Positions 45,920-54,855 of a stretch of DNA of 64,000 nucleotides are shown here, piece by piece. The notes beneath the pieces are model-generated. The model was not told where the DNA came from and did not search any database. It saw nothing but the letters and a program-made list of their open reading frames with translations. Every line of letters starts with the position of its first letter. Position 1 is the first letter of the stretch. The DNA lies in assembly GCA_964535575.1 (NCBI GenBank), contig CAZHTC010000003.1, positions 1-64,000 on the forward strand, in the 5' to 3' direction. Source of the DNA: JAGPCK01 sp964535575. GTDB lineage: Bacteria; Bacteroidota; Bacteroidia; UKL13-3. A program made the translations under genes and the position numbers.

Positions 45920-47827
45920 TTACTTCACCTCTTCAAAATCCACATCCTGCACATCGGCTGTTTTATCACCGCCCCCGGTGTTGCCACCATCATTCGGGTT
46001 GGTATTATTGGCCTGTTGCTCCTGAGTGGCTTTGTACAAATCTTCCGAAGCAGCAGCCCATGCAGCATTCAGCTTTTCGGAAGCCGCATCTATCTCGGCA
46101 AAGTTTTTATCGGCATGTGCTTTTTTCAACACTTCTTTTGCTTCTTCAATAGCGGTCTTTTTATCGGCCGGTATTTTTTCTCCGTACTCTTTCAGTTGTT
46201 TTTCGGTAGAGAAAACAAGCGCATCAGCTGTGTTCAGTTTTTCAACTTCTTCTTTGGCTTTGCGGTCGGTTTCGGCATTGGCTTCGGCTTCTTTTTTCAT
46301 TTTCTCAATCTCTTCCTTGCTCAGTCCGCTCGAAGATTCAATGCGTATTTTTTGCTCTTTACCGGTGCCCTTGTCTTTAGCGCTTACGTGCAAAATACCG
46401 TTGGCATCAATATCAAAAGTAACTTCTACCTGTGGCACACCGCGTGGAGCAGGTGGAATACCGTCTAAGTGAAAACGACCTATGGTGCGGTTGTCGCGGG
46501 CCATGGGGCGCTCGCCTTGTAACACATGTATTTCTACCGATGGCTGGTTATCGCTGGCAGTAGAGAAAGTTTCACTCTTTTTGGTAGGGATGGTGGTGTT
46601 GGATTCAATCAGTCGGGTCATTACACCGCCCATCGTTTCAATTCCAAGCGAGAGTGGAGTTACATCAAGCAACAACACATCTTTCACTTCACCGGTGAGT
46701 ACACCGCCCTGAATAGAGGCACCAATAGCTACTACTTCATCCGGGTTCACGCCTTTGTTAGGTGCTTTACCGAAGAATTTTTCTACAGCAGCCTGTATGG
46801 CCGGGATACGGGTTGAACCACCCACCAAAATGATTTCATCAATATCAGAGGTTTTGTAACCTGCATTTTCTAAAGCCGATTTACATGGGGCAATGGTGCG
46901 CTGAATTAAATCGTCAACCAATTGCTCAAATTTGGCACGGCTTAGCGAGCGCACCAGGTGTTTTGGAATTCCGTCAACCGGCATAATGTATGGCAGGTTG
47001 ATTTCGGTTGAGGTGGTGCTTGATAATTCTATCTTGGCTTTTTCGGCAGCTTCTTTTAAGCGTTGCAATGCCATTGGGTCCTTGCTCAGGTCAAGTCCGC
47101 TGTTTTCATCTTTAAATTCCTGAACCAGCCAGTCAATAATTTTCTGGTCAAAGTCGTCACCACCCAGGTGGGTATCTCCATCTGTTGATTTTACTTCGAA
47201 TACGCCATCACCTAAATCAAGTACCGATACGTCATGTGTACCACCACCGCAGTCAAACACCACAATTTTCTGGTCTTTGTGTTTTTTATCCATACCGTAG
47301 GCCAAAGCGGCAGCGGTAGGTTCGTTTATAATCCTTTTTACAGTGAGTCCTGCAATTTCTCCGGCCTCTTTGGTAGCCTGACGCTGGGCATCATTAAAAT
47401 AAGCAGGCACGGTAATTACGGCTTCGGTTACCTCTTGTCCCAGATAATCTTCGGCAGTTTTTTTCATTTTCTGAAGAATCATAGCCGAGATTTCCTGTGG
47501 TGTAAAGAGGCGTCCGTCAATATTTACCCGTGGGGTATTGTTGTCGCCTTTGTCAACCTTGTACGGTACGCGTTTAATTTCGGCAGTTACCTGATCGAAA
47601 TTGTTACCCATAAAACGTTTAATGGAGAAAATGGTGTTTTTGGGGTTGGTTATCGCCTGACGTTTGGCAGGGTCACCCACTTTGCGTTCACCATCTTTCA
47701 TAAATGCCACAATAGAAGGGGTTGTTCTTTTTCCTTCGCTGTTGGCAATCACCACCGGCTCGTTTCCTTCCATCACGGATACGCAGCTGTTAGTGGTTCC
47801 TAAGTCAATTCCTATTATTTTTCCCAT
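45920..47827 (-). CDS. dnaK: molecular chaperone DnaK (Hsp70)
   Basis: A 635-aa Hsp70. It has the N-terminal 'IIGIDLGTTNSCVSVMEGN' ATPase motif, 'VFDCGGGTHDVSVLDLGDG' (phosphate 2 region, with His where many homologs have Phe), 'EIILVGGSTRIPAIQ', the hydrophobic linker 'DVLLLDVTPLSLGIET', and a glycine/asparagine-rich tail ending DVDFEEVK. It assists folding with DnaJ and GrpE, which are not in this window. A direct repeat TTTGGCA upstream at about 47876-47898 (minus strand) may be part of its promoter, though this is uncertain. Confidence 0.98.
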   Translation of the reverse strand: MGKIIGIDLGTTNSCVSVMEGNEPVVIANSEGKRTTPSIVAFMKDGERKVGDPAKRQAITNPKNTIFSIKRFMGNNFDQVTAEIKRVPYKVDKGDNNTPRVNIDGRLFTPQEISAMILQKMKKTAEDYLGQEVTEAVITVPAYFNDAQRQATKEAGEIAGLTVKRIINEPTAAALAYGMDKKHKDQKIVVFDCGGGTHDVSVLDLGDGVFEVKSTDGDTHLGGDDFDQKIIDWLVQEFKDENSGLDLSKDPMALQRLKEAAEKAKIELSSTTSTEINLPYIMPVDGIPKHLVRSLSRAKFEQLVDDLIQRTIAPCKSALENAGYKTSDIDEIILVGGSTRIPAIQAAVEKFFGKAPNKGVNPDEVVAIGASIQGGVLTGEVKDVLLLDVTPLSLGIETMGGVMTRLIESNTTIPTKKSETFSTASDNQPSVEIHVLQGERPMARDNRTIGRFHLDGIPPAPRGVPQVEVTFDIDANGILHVSAKDKGTGKEQKIRIESSSGLSKEEIEKMKKEAEANAETDRKAKEEVEKLNTADALVFSTEKQLKEYGEKIPADKKTAIEEAKEVLKKAHADKNFAEIDAASEKLNAAWAAASEDLYKATQEQQANNTNPNDGGNTGGGDKTADVQDVDFEEVK

Positions 47828-47965
47828 AATTGTTAAAGTTTCTTTGTTCGTTGTGTCCTGAGCTTATCAAGCCGCTTGCCAAAGGAATTTTCTGCCAAAA
47901 ACAGCAGGTAATGTCAGGAAATAAAAAGAGGACGGAAAAAATTGTGGTGTCAAAAAGGCAGGATC

Positions 47966-48994
47966 CTAGAAGAATTTGAGCCCTTTAAGCGGGGCGGCAT
48001 TGGCCATAATGGATTGCATATTGGACGAAAATGGAATACCATTAATTTCATTCATGTTGCGGCTGCTGAAAATGCCGAGCCCATTTTTGATATTGGTATA
48101 AGTTACATTTTTTTGTACAACTCCAAAACTTGGGGCATTGAGCAAAACATAGGTCGAAAGTTCTTCGGATGAGCTCGAAACTCTGAAGTCCAGCGAATAA
48201 GCCCTGCGTTTCACATTTGATTTTACGGGGATATTGGCCAGCAGAAAATTGAAAAAGTCGTTTTGCATAATGTTTTTCGACAGGACATCGCCACCGCTTC
48301 GATTGGGAGTGGGAATATACGGTTCGATTGACCAGTCGAGCACCTGTTGAACCGAATCAATAATCTGTCCCTGAGCGTTCAGCATATAATCGGTGTAGTG
48401 AATACGGGCCATTAAATCGCAGGCATAGGCATAAGCAGCCGATTTCCAGCTTACGGGGTAATATTGATCCTGTCCGTTCAGGGTTTTCGACTTTACCTCA
48501 AACGGAAGTAAAAGTGAACGCGAGGGGTTTTTCCAGGAGATGGAGTCAACCAGGCTTACCGGATTTTCATTCTGAAAGGTTTCTTTGGTGTCATTATCGG
48601 TAATGAGCAGGTTGTAAGCCGAGTATTTATCGAGCGGCACATCGGTATAGTAAATAAAGTTGCTGTCACTGGCAAAAGTTCCGGGCTTCATCGGAATGGA
48701 GTTGTCCTTTTTCAGAATAATCTCACTGCCATTGACCACATTAATAAGTTTTACCGTAATGTTTTTGAAATAAAGTGAATCGGTAATTTTTGCGTAGTCA
48801 TAGGCATTGCCGCTTCCATTCTGAAAGGTTTTCATAATTCGAATGTACTGTCGGGGCTGATTAATATCCAATAAACCGTAAACCACAGCTGTTGCTTTGT
48901 AAGGAGCATTGATATCAAGCTTGGTAGAGCATGAAATACTGAACAAAATAAGCAACACTGTTGTGCCGGTTGCCCACAGGCTGTGTTTAAACAT
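47966..48994 (-). CDS. DUF4249 lipoprotein
   Basis: A 342-aa exported lipoprotein. The signal peptide from the ATG at 48994 ends 'LLILFSISC', and lipidation is expected at that Cys. The pattern 'YKATAVVYGLLDINQPRQYI', then 'DSLYFKNITVKLINVVNG', is typical of the Bacteroidota DUF4249 family, often linked with TonB-dependent receptors, though none is adjacent here. An earlier start at 49084 is rejected because it overlaps the divergent gene and would bury the signal peptide. The ATG is preceded by TAAATTTG at a 5-base gap. Confidence 0.85.
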   Translation of the reverse strand: MFKHSLWATGTTVLLILFSISCSTKLDINAPYKATAVVYGLLDINQPRQYIRIMKTFQNGSGNAYDYAKITDSLYFKNITVKLINVVNGSEIILKKDNSIPMKPGTFASDSNFIYYTDVPLDKYSAYNLLITDNDTKETFQNENPVSLVDSISWKNPSRSLLLPFEVKSKTLNGQDQYYPVSWKSAAYAYACDLMARIHYTDYMLNAQGQIIDSVQQVLDWSIEPYIPTPNRSGGDVLSKNIMQNDFFNFLLANIPVKSNVKRRAYSLDFRVSSSSEELSTYVLLNAPSFGVVQKNVTYTNIKNGLGIFSSRNMNEINGIPFSSNMQSIMANAAPLKGLKFF

Positions 48995-48999
48995 GGCGG

Positions 49000-49007
49000 C
49001 AAATTTA
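49000..49007 (-). promoter_or_regulatory. -7 promoter element of the DUF4249 gene, 5 bases from its ATG
   Basis: TAAATTTG on the minus strand matches TAnnTTTG exactly and is followed by CCGCC and the ATG at 48994. This supports the start choice and implies a leaderless mRNA. Confidence 0.55.
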
Positions 49008-49049
49008 ATCCTTAATCGGAAACTTTGATGTGCCTTATTTTTTTTATTC

Positions 49050-49856
49050 ATGCGGATTAAAGAAATCATTGCTTGTGTGTGCATAGTCCTGTTTAGCCCT
49101 GTAAGGGTTGCATGGGCTCAATCCGTCATGGTCGATTTTAGCAAAGAGGTTATTGCCGAAACGTTTGATAATAATGAACTGCGATGGGAGCAAAACAGCA
49201 ATGCCGATAAGTTTTGCATACTAAGTGAAGGAAGGTACTGTATAAAGCGCCATAATACCGAAACGGGGGAGTTTTATTTTAATTCCTTTATTCCTGTTTT
49301 AGATAATTTTGATCTCACCGTTCAACTGACACTGGATGCTCACACTAATAAAAATCAATCGGCCGGAGTAGTATTTATGGCAGATGCGGGATTGTTGAAT
49401 ATGATGGTGCTTGAGGTAAATGCCAATAAGCAATACCGGCTTTGGAGCAAAAGGGGGGACGATAAAATATACCTGAGCGGAGGCAATGAACTCGGTTGGG
49501 AAAAATCTTCCCTGCTAAAGGGAGGAAAAGCAGCCAATACCATCGAGATAAAAGGTGACAGCGGAAATTATGATGTGTATTTTAACAGTTATCCTGCCTT
49601 TAGTTTTACCAACGAAAATTTTAAAAGCGGCTCCGTTGGGTTGTATGTGGCAGCCAATTCGTATGTGAATTTCGAATCGTTTACCATCTTAAAAAAGGCT
49701 GTGCCTGTATTAAAACAGGCCGATGGTTCGGTTAAACAAAATGCCACTGTCCCAAATAGTTCGGTTCTTACCGATGAGCAACGGATGATTTTACTTGAAA
49801 AGCAGGTAGAAGAATTGCGGAGACAATTGGAAGCTTGCAGGGCACAAAAACCGTAA
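49050..49856 (+). CDS. secreted ConA-like (LamG-type) protein with a C-terminal coiled coil
   Basis: A 268-aa exported protein. The signal peptide is residues 1-23 ('CVCIVLFSPVRVAWAQ'). The middle (about 30-210) has jelly-roll features: 'FDLTVQLTLDAHTNKNQSAG', 'GNYDVYFNSYPAF', and 'SGSVGLYVAANSYVNFESFT', as in laminin-G-like or 3-keto-disaccharide-hydrolase-like domains. The C-terminus ('RMILLEKQVEELRRQLEACR') is a short coiled coil ending with Cys. No enzyme motif is certain. It is divergent from the DUF4249 gene; the two promoter regions overlap. Confidence 0.75.
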   Translation: MRIKEIIACVCIVLFSPVRVAWAQSVMVDFSKEVIAETFDNNELRWEQNSNADKFCILSEGRYCIKRHNTETGEFYFNSFIPVLDNFDLTVQLTLDAHTNKNQSAGVVFMADAGLLNMMVLEVNANKQYRLWSKRGDDKIYLSGGNELGWEKSSLLKGGKAANTIEIKGDSGNYDVYFNSYPAFSFTNENFKSGSVGLYVAANSYVNFESFTILKKAVPVLKQADGSVKQNATVPNSSVLTDEQRMILLEKQVEELRRQLEACRAQKP

Positions 49857-49882
49857 AAAATTTGCTCCTGCTTAAAAACAGC

Positions 49883-49890
49883 TAACTTCG
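49883..49890 (+). promoter_or_regulatory. -7 promoter element of panB with upstream TTTG
   Basis: TAACTTCG lies 20 bases before the panB ATG. TTTG at 49861-49864 is 18 bases upstream of it, which fits the Bacteroidota -33 element spacing. Confidence 0.5.
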
Positions 49891-49910
49891 CTGCATTAAA
49901 CAATTGTTTT

Positions 49911-50732
49911 ATGTCTACCCAAACTCACAAGGAAGTTAAAAAAGTAACCACGCATGTGTTGCAGGAAATGAAAATGCGCGGTGAAAAAATTTCCATGCTC
50001 ACGGCCTACGATTTCAGCATGGCCAAAATTTTTGATGAAGCCCGCATCGATGTATTGCTTGTGGGCGATTCGGCCAGTAATGTGATGCACGGGCACGAAA
50101 CTACGTTGCCCATCACGCTGGATGAGATGATTTCGCATGCCGCAGCGGTTATTAAGGCGGTAGACCGGGCTTTGGTAGTGGTTGATTTGCCTTTTGGTTC
50201 TTATCAGGGAAACTCGAAAGAGGCCCTTAATTCTTCCATTCGCATTATGAAAGAAGCCGAGGCTCATGCCGTAAAATTAGAAGGTGGGGAAGAAGTAGTA
50301 GAGTCAATCAAGCGCATTTTAACTGCGGGTATTCCGGTAATGGGACATCTGGGGTTAACTCCTCAAAGCATTTATAAATTTGGCACCTATGAAGTGCGTG
50401 CAAAAGAAGAAGCTGAAGCCGAAAAATTAGTACGTGATGCAAAAACCCTGGAAGATGCCGGTTGTTTTGCGCTGGTACTTGAAAAAATTCCCGCCACACT
50501 TGCCAAAAGAGTACAGGATTCCATTCAGATTCCGGTGATTGGTATAGGAGCGGGACCACATGTAGCCGGACAGGTATTGGTGAGCCACGATATGCTTGGA
50601 ATAAATAAAGATTTTTCTCCTAAGTTTTTGCGCAGGTACCTTAATCTGTTTGATGAAATTAAGAAGGCCGTTGAGCAATACGTGGATGATGTAAAAAGCG
50701 GGGATTTCCCCAATAAAAAGGAGCAGTATTAA
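49911..50732 (+). CDS. panB: 3-methyl-2-oxobutanoate hydroxymethyltransferase
   Basis: The first committed enzyme of pantothenate (and CoA) synthesis. It transfers a hydroxymethyl group from 5,10-methylene-THF to alpha-ketoisovalerate. The protein is 273 aa. It has 'KISMLTAYDFSMAKIFDEA', 'DVLLVGDSASNVMHGHETTL', 'VKLEGGEE' and 'GIPVMGHLGLTPQSIY'. The next gene begins 1 base after its stop, so the two are an operon. Confidence 0.97.
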   Translation: MSTQTHKEVKKVTTHVLQEMKMRGEKISMLTAYDFSMAKIFDEARIDVLLVGDSASNVMHGHETTLPITLDEMISHAAAVIKAVDRALVVVDLPFGSYQGNSKEALNSSIRIMKEAEAHAVKLEGGEEVVESIKRILTAGIPVMGHLGLTPQSIYKFGTYEVRAKEEAEAEKLVRDAKTLEDAGCFALVLEKIPATLAKRVQDSIQIPVIGIGAGPHVAGQVLVSHDMLGINKDFSPKFLRRYLNLFDEIKKAVEQYVDDVKSGDFPNKKEQY

Positions 50733-50733
50733 C

Positions 50734-51387
50734 TTGAAAGTTCTGTTTGAAGATAACCATTTGATTGCGGTTGAAAAACGCAGCGGTCAATCTGTGCAGC
50801 CCGAACCGGGCAAGCCCGTAAGTTTGGAAGAAGAAGTGAAACAATACATCAAAAACAAATACCAAAAGCCGGGAGATGTTTTTCTGGGAGTTATTCACCG
50901 GTTGGATATGCCTGTGAGCGGAGTAGTGTTATTTGCCCGCACCAGCAAGGCACTTGAGCGGATGAACAAGCTGTTTCACGATAGGGAGGTACATAAATGG
51001 TACATCGCCAATGTGCATGGTGCTCCGGATGATGAAACCGGATTAATTACCCACTACCTGAAGCGGGATGAAAAGCGAAACTTTACCAAGGCGTTTATTA
51101 ACGAAGCTCCGGGTACGCAAAAGGCTCAACTTGAATATGAAGTGCTGATGCATAAAAAAAACAGTACTGTTTTGAAAATAAAATTACTTACCGGGCGCAA
51201 ACATCAGATACGCGCTCAATTGGCGGCTTTGGGTTGTCCGATAATAGGAGATACCAAATACGGCTCAGATAAATCCCTGCCTGAACATGCCATCCGCCTG
51301 CAGTCAGCCGAACTTTCGTTTATACATCCGGTAACCGGAGAAGCAATTGTACTGGCAGCAGGGCCCCCTTCGTGGTTAACAAACTAA
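50734..51387 (+). CDS. RluA-family pseudouridine synthase
   Basis: A pseudouridine synthase of 217 aa. The catalytic Asp is in 'GVIHRLDMPVSGVVLFAR' (HRLD), and 'LLTGRKHQIRAQLAALG' is the family's second signature. There is no S4 domain at the N-terminus. The target rRNA or tRNA position is not predictable. The start is TTG at 50734; an AAGGAG at 50718-50723, inside the panB tail, is one of the few convincing Shine-Dalgarno sequences in the window. Confidence 0.9.
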   Translation: MKVLFEDNHLIAVEKRSGQSVQPEPGKPVSLEEEVKQYIKNKYQKPGDVFLGVIHRLDMPVSGVVLFARTSKALERMNKLFHDREVHKWYIANVHGAPDDETGLITHYLKRDEKRNFTKAFINEAPGTQKAQLEYEVLMHKKNSTVLKIKLLTGRKHQIRAQLAALGCPIIGDTKYGSDKSLPEHAIRLQSAELSFIHPVTGEAIVLAAGPPSWLTN

Positions 51388-51390
51388 TCT

Positions 51391-52485
51391 ATGAAAATAA
51401 ACTTTAAAAACGCTCTGATCAACACGGCAGTTTTTATGGTGTCGCTACTGCTGTGTCTTGGAACTGCTGAATTTGCTTTTCGCTGGATGATTTTTGGAAA
51501 TAATAAAAAATTTGCCAACCTGCGCAATCCGGGGGATTATGCCGACTGGAATTCGGAATATATTTACTGGTATCTTCTAACCAAATGGAATTTAAACGGA
51601 TATCTCCCGGCTTCATCAATACCTCTTTTGGGCTGGGTTACTCCCAGATATAATGGCCTCACATTCGAACATAACGAAGACAAAACACTAGGGGAGAAGA
51701 GACCTGTGCTGCTTTATGGCGATTCTTTTTCGAGTTGTGTTGACAGTACCATTTGCTTTGATGAGTTTTTAAATGCCGATAGTTCATTTTCACAAAAGCA
51801 CCATTTGTTGAATTTCGGAACAGGCGGGTTCGGGGTTGACCAGATTCAATTGCTCATGTCGCAAACGGTTGATCGGTATAATAAACCATTTGTGGTTTTT
51901 GCCTTTCTTACATTTGACCTCGACCGGAGTATTCTTCCGTTTCGCGATTCATCTAAACCTTATTATACCATTGGAAATGATTCGCTCGTGTTGCATACCG
52001 AACATCTAAAGCAAACACCTTCGCAGTTTGTGGCAAACAACAGTCCCGGCCCAACTTCGTATTTGTGGCGGAAGCTGTTATATATGCAGGTTGAGGGTGA
52101 CCGGTTGCTCAGGCTTCATAAGAAAATACAAAGGTTTAAGATTTCCAATTCTGAGGAAAAAATAGCTCTCAATACCCTGATTCTGGATAAAGCGCTGGCT
52201 AAATTAAAGTCATCAAAATGCGATTATGTTTTTTTGGTCTTCTCATGTTATGATGATTTTATCACTCCACAAGGTGAGAACTGGAGGGAAAACTTTATAA
52301 AAGAGTACACTTCAAAAAATCAGGTTCCGGTTATCTGGACGAAAGATATCATGCAACGGAATCTTAAGAACAATGATGATATCGGGAATTTCTTTATTCC
52401 GGTTGACGGGCATCCCACCTCTAATTTTAACCGGCTTATTTCGGAAGAATTGGTCCGTTACGTTCAAAAATCCTCATTAGAGTAA
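51391..52485 (+). CDS. membrane-anchored SGNH-like protein
   Basis: A 364-aa protein with one N-terminal transmembrane segment (about 10-30) and a periplasmic domain. It has a GDSL-like block 'LLYGDSFSSC' (Ser about 111), a possible block II 'NFGTGGFGVDQ' and a C-terminal 'VDGHPTSNFN' (Asp and His about 338-340), in the SGNH-hydrolase order. It resembles AlgX-like or acetyl-transfer esterases, but the substrate is unknown. It follows an RluA-type gene by 3 bases, which suggests cotranscription, not a shared role. Confidence 0.7.
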   Translation: MKINFKNALINTAVFMVSLLLCLGTAEFAFRWMIFGNNKKFANLRNPGDYADWNSEYIYWYLLTKWNLNGYLPASSIPLLGWVTPRYNGLTFEHNEDKTLGEKRPVLLYGDSFSSCVDSTICFDEFLNADSSFSQKHHLLNFGTGGFGVDQIQLLMSQTVDRYNKPFVVFAFLTFDLDRSILPFRDSSKPYYTIGNDSLVLHTEHLKQTPSQFVANNSPGPTSYLWRKLLYMQVEGDRLLRLHKKIQRFKISNSEEKIALNTLILDKALAKLKSSKCDYVFLVFSCYDDFITPQGENWRENFIKEYTSKNQVPVIWTKDIMQRNLKNNDDIGNFFIPVDGHPTSNFNRLISEELVRYVQKSSLE

Positions 52486-52613
52486 TTGCTGTTTTCTTAA
52501 CCCAGCGCTCGGTCTTTCACTGATTTGTCACACTTTCATCTTGCAATCAATCGATTAACTATTTGTTTACAATTAATTCACCTTGGCAGATTAGTGTTAA
52601 CTAAAGGTAAAGG

Positions 52614-52663
52614 TTAACATTAGCTTAACATTCCGTTAAAACTGTGGTCACAATTTGTTAAGA
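52614..52663 (+). promoter_or_regulatory. pho-box array: five hexamers with 11-bp period
   Basis: TTAACA (52614), TTAACA (52625), TTAAAA (52636), GTCACA (52647) and TTAAGA (52658) are spaced exactly 11 bases from start to start. The first three are strong and the fourth is weaker. This is the geometry of PhoP/PhoB boxes (TTAACA-N5-TTAACA in Bacillus). It lies directly upstream of a phosphate-uptake operon, so regulation by phosphate limitation is likely; no phoB/phoR-type pair is in the window. Confidence 0.75.
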
Positions 52664-52669
52664 CCTTTG
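52662..52669 (+). promoter_or_regulatory. likely -7 element of the porin-pst operon
   Basis: GACCTTTG, one base from TAnnTTTG, overlaps the last pho-box hexamer and ends 22 bases before the first ATG (52692). Overlap of activator boxes with the promoter core is usual for PhoB-type activation. Confidence 0.35.
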
Positions 52670-52691
52670 CCCCATATAATTTACAAACCAA

Positions 52692-54011
52692 ATGTTTATG
52701 AGATTTAACAAATTGTTCATGTTCATTATGCTGGTGTTGATGAGTGCAGGCGTTTCCTTTGCACAGGAAAACTCACCGGCCGACACCACATTGGAAAGCT
52801 ACATCCGCACTTTGAATCAGTTAAAATCGGAAGTAGAATTCCTTAAAAAAATTAAGATTAATGGGTGGATTCAGGCGCAGTACCAACGAACAGATACGTT
52901 AGGAGCTGCCGGTGTTGCAGGCGGAAATTTTGCTCCGGGATCCGATAACCGCATGATTTTACGAAGAGGACGTATAAAATTCACTCATGAAAGCAATAAT
53001 GCGCAGTATGTGTTGCAAATTGATGTCATAGATCCAACGCCTACCAACCCCACCACCTCGTTTGCCGTAAACGTCCGCGATTTTTATACAAAAGTAACTT
53101 TACCTTTTTACAAGCCTTTATCGTTTACGGTTGGTATGCAAAATCGTCCGTTTGGGTATGAGATTGCTTATTCTTCGCAGTTTCGTGAAACTCCGGAGCG
53201 TTCACGTTTTGTTCAAATGCTTTTTCCCAACGAGCGTGATCTGGGAGCCATGTTAACCTGGGCGCCTGCCAACACATCAAAATTGCATGGGTTGAAAATA
53301 AACGGAGGTTTTTTTAACGGTACCGGTATTGCCAGGGAGTTTGACTCTAAAAAAGATTTTATGGGGCAGATCATTTATAACCGCTCCACAAAAAATGAGA
53401 AAGTGCAATACGGAATTGGTGTTTCTTATTACAATGGTGGGGTACGTCAGGTTACCAATGTTATTTATAAAGACATAAGTGCCGATTTATCAGGGAATAT
53501 TGCTTATGTAAAAGACAGTTCAAAAGTTCATAACGGAGAGTATGCAAAGAGAAATTACATAGGGGCCGATGCCCAAATTTCAATTGATACCAAACTTGGT
53601 TTAACTACCCTGAGGGGAGAATATGTGAGCGGAACACAACCGGGGGTATTGGATGCAACCCGTAGCCCCGAAGTACAACCGGCAACCGATGCTTATATCA
53701 GAAGTTTTAATGCCGGTTACTTTTACTTTATTCATAAAATTGCTAAAGCTCCTTTTCAGTTAGTATTTAAGTACGACTGGTACGACCCCAATACCAAAGT
53801 GAAAGGAAATGAAATAACATCAGCCGGAAAATTCGGACAGGGAGATATAAAATACACCACTTACGGATATGGAGTGAATTACCTTATTTCGGCCAATCTT
53901 AAATTAATGGCGTATTACGACCGTGTAATTAATGAAGCCACACACGTTAACAGCTATTCAACCGACAAAAAAGATAATGTTTACACCCTGCGCATTCAAT
54001 ACAGATTTTAA
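52692..54011 (+). CDS. phosphate-selective porin, OprP/OprO-like
   Basis: An outer membrane beta-barrel of 439 aa. The signal peptide ends 'LMSAGVSFAQ' (about residue 25). A short coiled coil ('LNQLKSEVEFLKKIKINGW') precedes the barrel, as in OprP-type porins. It has 'NRMILRRGRIKFTHES' with conserved basic residues and ends in Phe ('LRIQYRF'). Its position ahead of pstS and behind a pho-box supports phosphate uptake. The start may be either ATG 52692 or 52698. Confidence 0.88.
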   Translation: MFMRFNKLFMFIMLVLMSAGVSFAQENSPADTTLESYIRTLNQLKSEVEFLKKIKINGWIQAQYQRTDTLGAAGVAGGNFAPGSDNRMILRRGRIKFTHESNNAQYVLQIDVIDPTPTNPTTSFAVNVRDFYTKVTLPFYKPLSFTVGMQNRPFGYEIAYSSQFRETPERSRFVQMLFPNERDLGAMLTWAPANTSKLHGLKINGGFFNGTGIAREFDSKKDFMGQIIYNRSTKNEKVQYGIGVSYYNGGVRQVTNVIYKDISADLSGNIAYVKDSSKVHNGEYAKRNYIGADAQISIDTKLGLTTLRGEYVSGTQPGVLDATRSPEVQPATDAYIRSFNAGYFYFIHKIAKAPFQLVFKYDWYDPNTKVKGNEITSAGKFGQGDIKYTTYGYGVNYLISANLKLMAYYDRVINEATHVNSYSTDKKDNVYTLRIQYRF

Positions 54012-54031
54012 TTTTAAAATTCACTATACAC

Positions 54032-54850
54032 ATGAAAAAAACAATGATTTTAATGGTAGCCATTTTGGTATCGGCTATTGGACATATTCAGGCTCAAAAA
54101 ATAAAAGGAAGCGACACTGTATTGCCACTGGCACAAAAAGAAGCTGAATTCTTTATGAAGAAGAATAAGGGCTCTCGCATTACGGTAACAGGAGGCGGAA
54201 GTGGAGTTGGAATTTCAGCCTTGATCGAAAACACCACCGATATTGCTATGGCATCGCGCAAGATGAAGCTAAGCGAAAAAATGAAAGTGGGCGAGAGCGG
54301 AAAAACATCAGTTGAAACGGTTATTGCCTACGATGCACTGGCGGTAATTGTGAATCCAAACAATACCGTGAGTCAGTTAACCCGCGAACAACTGGAGGGT
54401 ATTTTTACAGGTAAAATTAAAAACTGGAAAGAAGTAGGCGGAGAGAATATGCCCATTGTGGTGTATGGTCGCGAAAGCAGCTCGGGTACTTATGATTTTT
54501 TCAAAGAACATGTGCTCAACAATAAAAATTATGCACCCTCGGTAATGAGTATGCCGGCTACGGGCGCCATTGTTCAGTCAGTTAGCCAAACCAAAGGAGC
54601 CATCGGATATGTTGGGTTAGCTTACGTTGAAAAGAATGTGAAAACTATCAAGGTTTCTTTTGATAAGGGGAAAAAATATGTAGCTCCGTCAGTTGCTACA
54701 GCAAAAGATAAATCATATCCTATTGTTCGTCCTTTGTTTTTTTATTATGTTGCCAGTTCGGCAAAATTGGTAAAGCCATTTATTGACTTTATTCTTTCGC
54801 CCGAAGGTCAGCACATTGTTGAACAGGAAGGATTTATTACTTTGAAGTAA
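54032..54850 (+). CDS. pstS: phosphate ABC transporter substrate-binding protein
   Basis: The periplasmic phosphate-binding protein of the high-affinity Pst system, 272 aa, smaller than E. coli PstS. The signal peptide is residues 1-22 ('VSAIGHIQAQ') with no lipobox. It has 'IKGSDTVLPLAQKEAEFF', 'GGGSGVGISALIENTTDIAM', and 'GRESSSGTYDFF', which contact phosphate in the family. It begins 20 bases after the porin gene. Confidence 0.96.
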   Translation: MKKTMILMVAILVSAIGHIQAQKIKGSDTVLPLAQKEAEFFMKKNKGSRITVTGGGSGVGISALIENTTDIAMASRKMKLSEKMKVGESGKTSVETVIAYDALAVIVNPNNTVSQLTREQLEGIFTGKIKNWKEVGGENMPIVVYGRESSSGTYDFFKEHVLNNKNYAPSVMSMPATGAIVQSVSQTKGAIGYVGLAYVEKNVKTIKVSFDKGKKYVAPSVATAKDKSYPIVRPLFFYYVASSAKLVKPFIDFILSPEGQHIVEQEGFITLK

Positions 54851-54855
54851 TTGTT

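Noticed and set aside
47876..47898. Direct repeat TTTGGCA before dnaK, considered as a heat-shock element
   Set aside because: The spacing fits neither the -33/-7 pattern nor a CIRCE-type inverted repeat.
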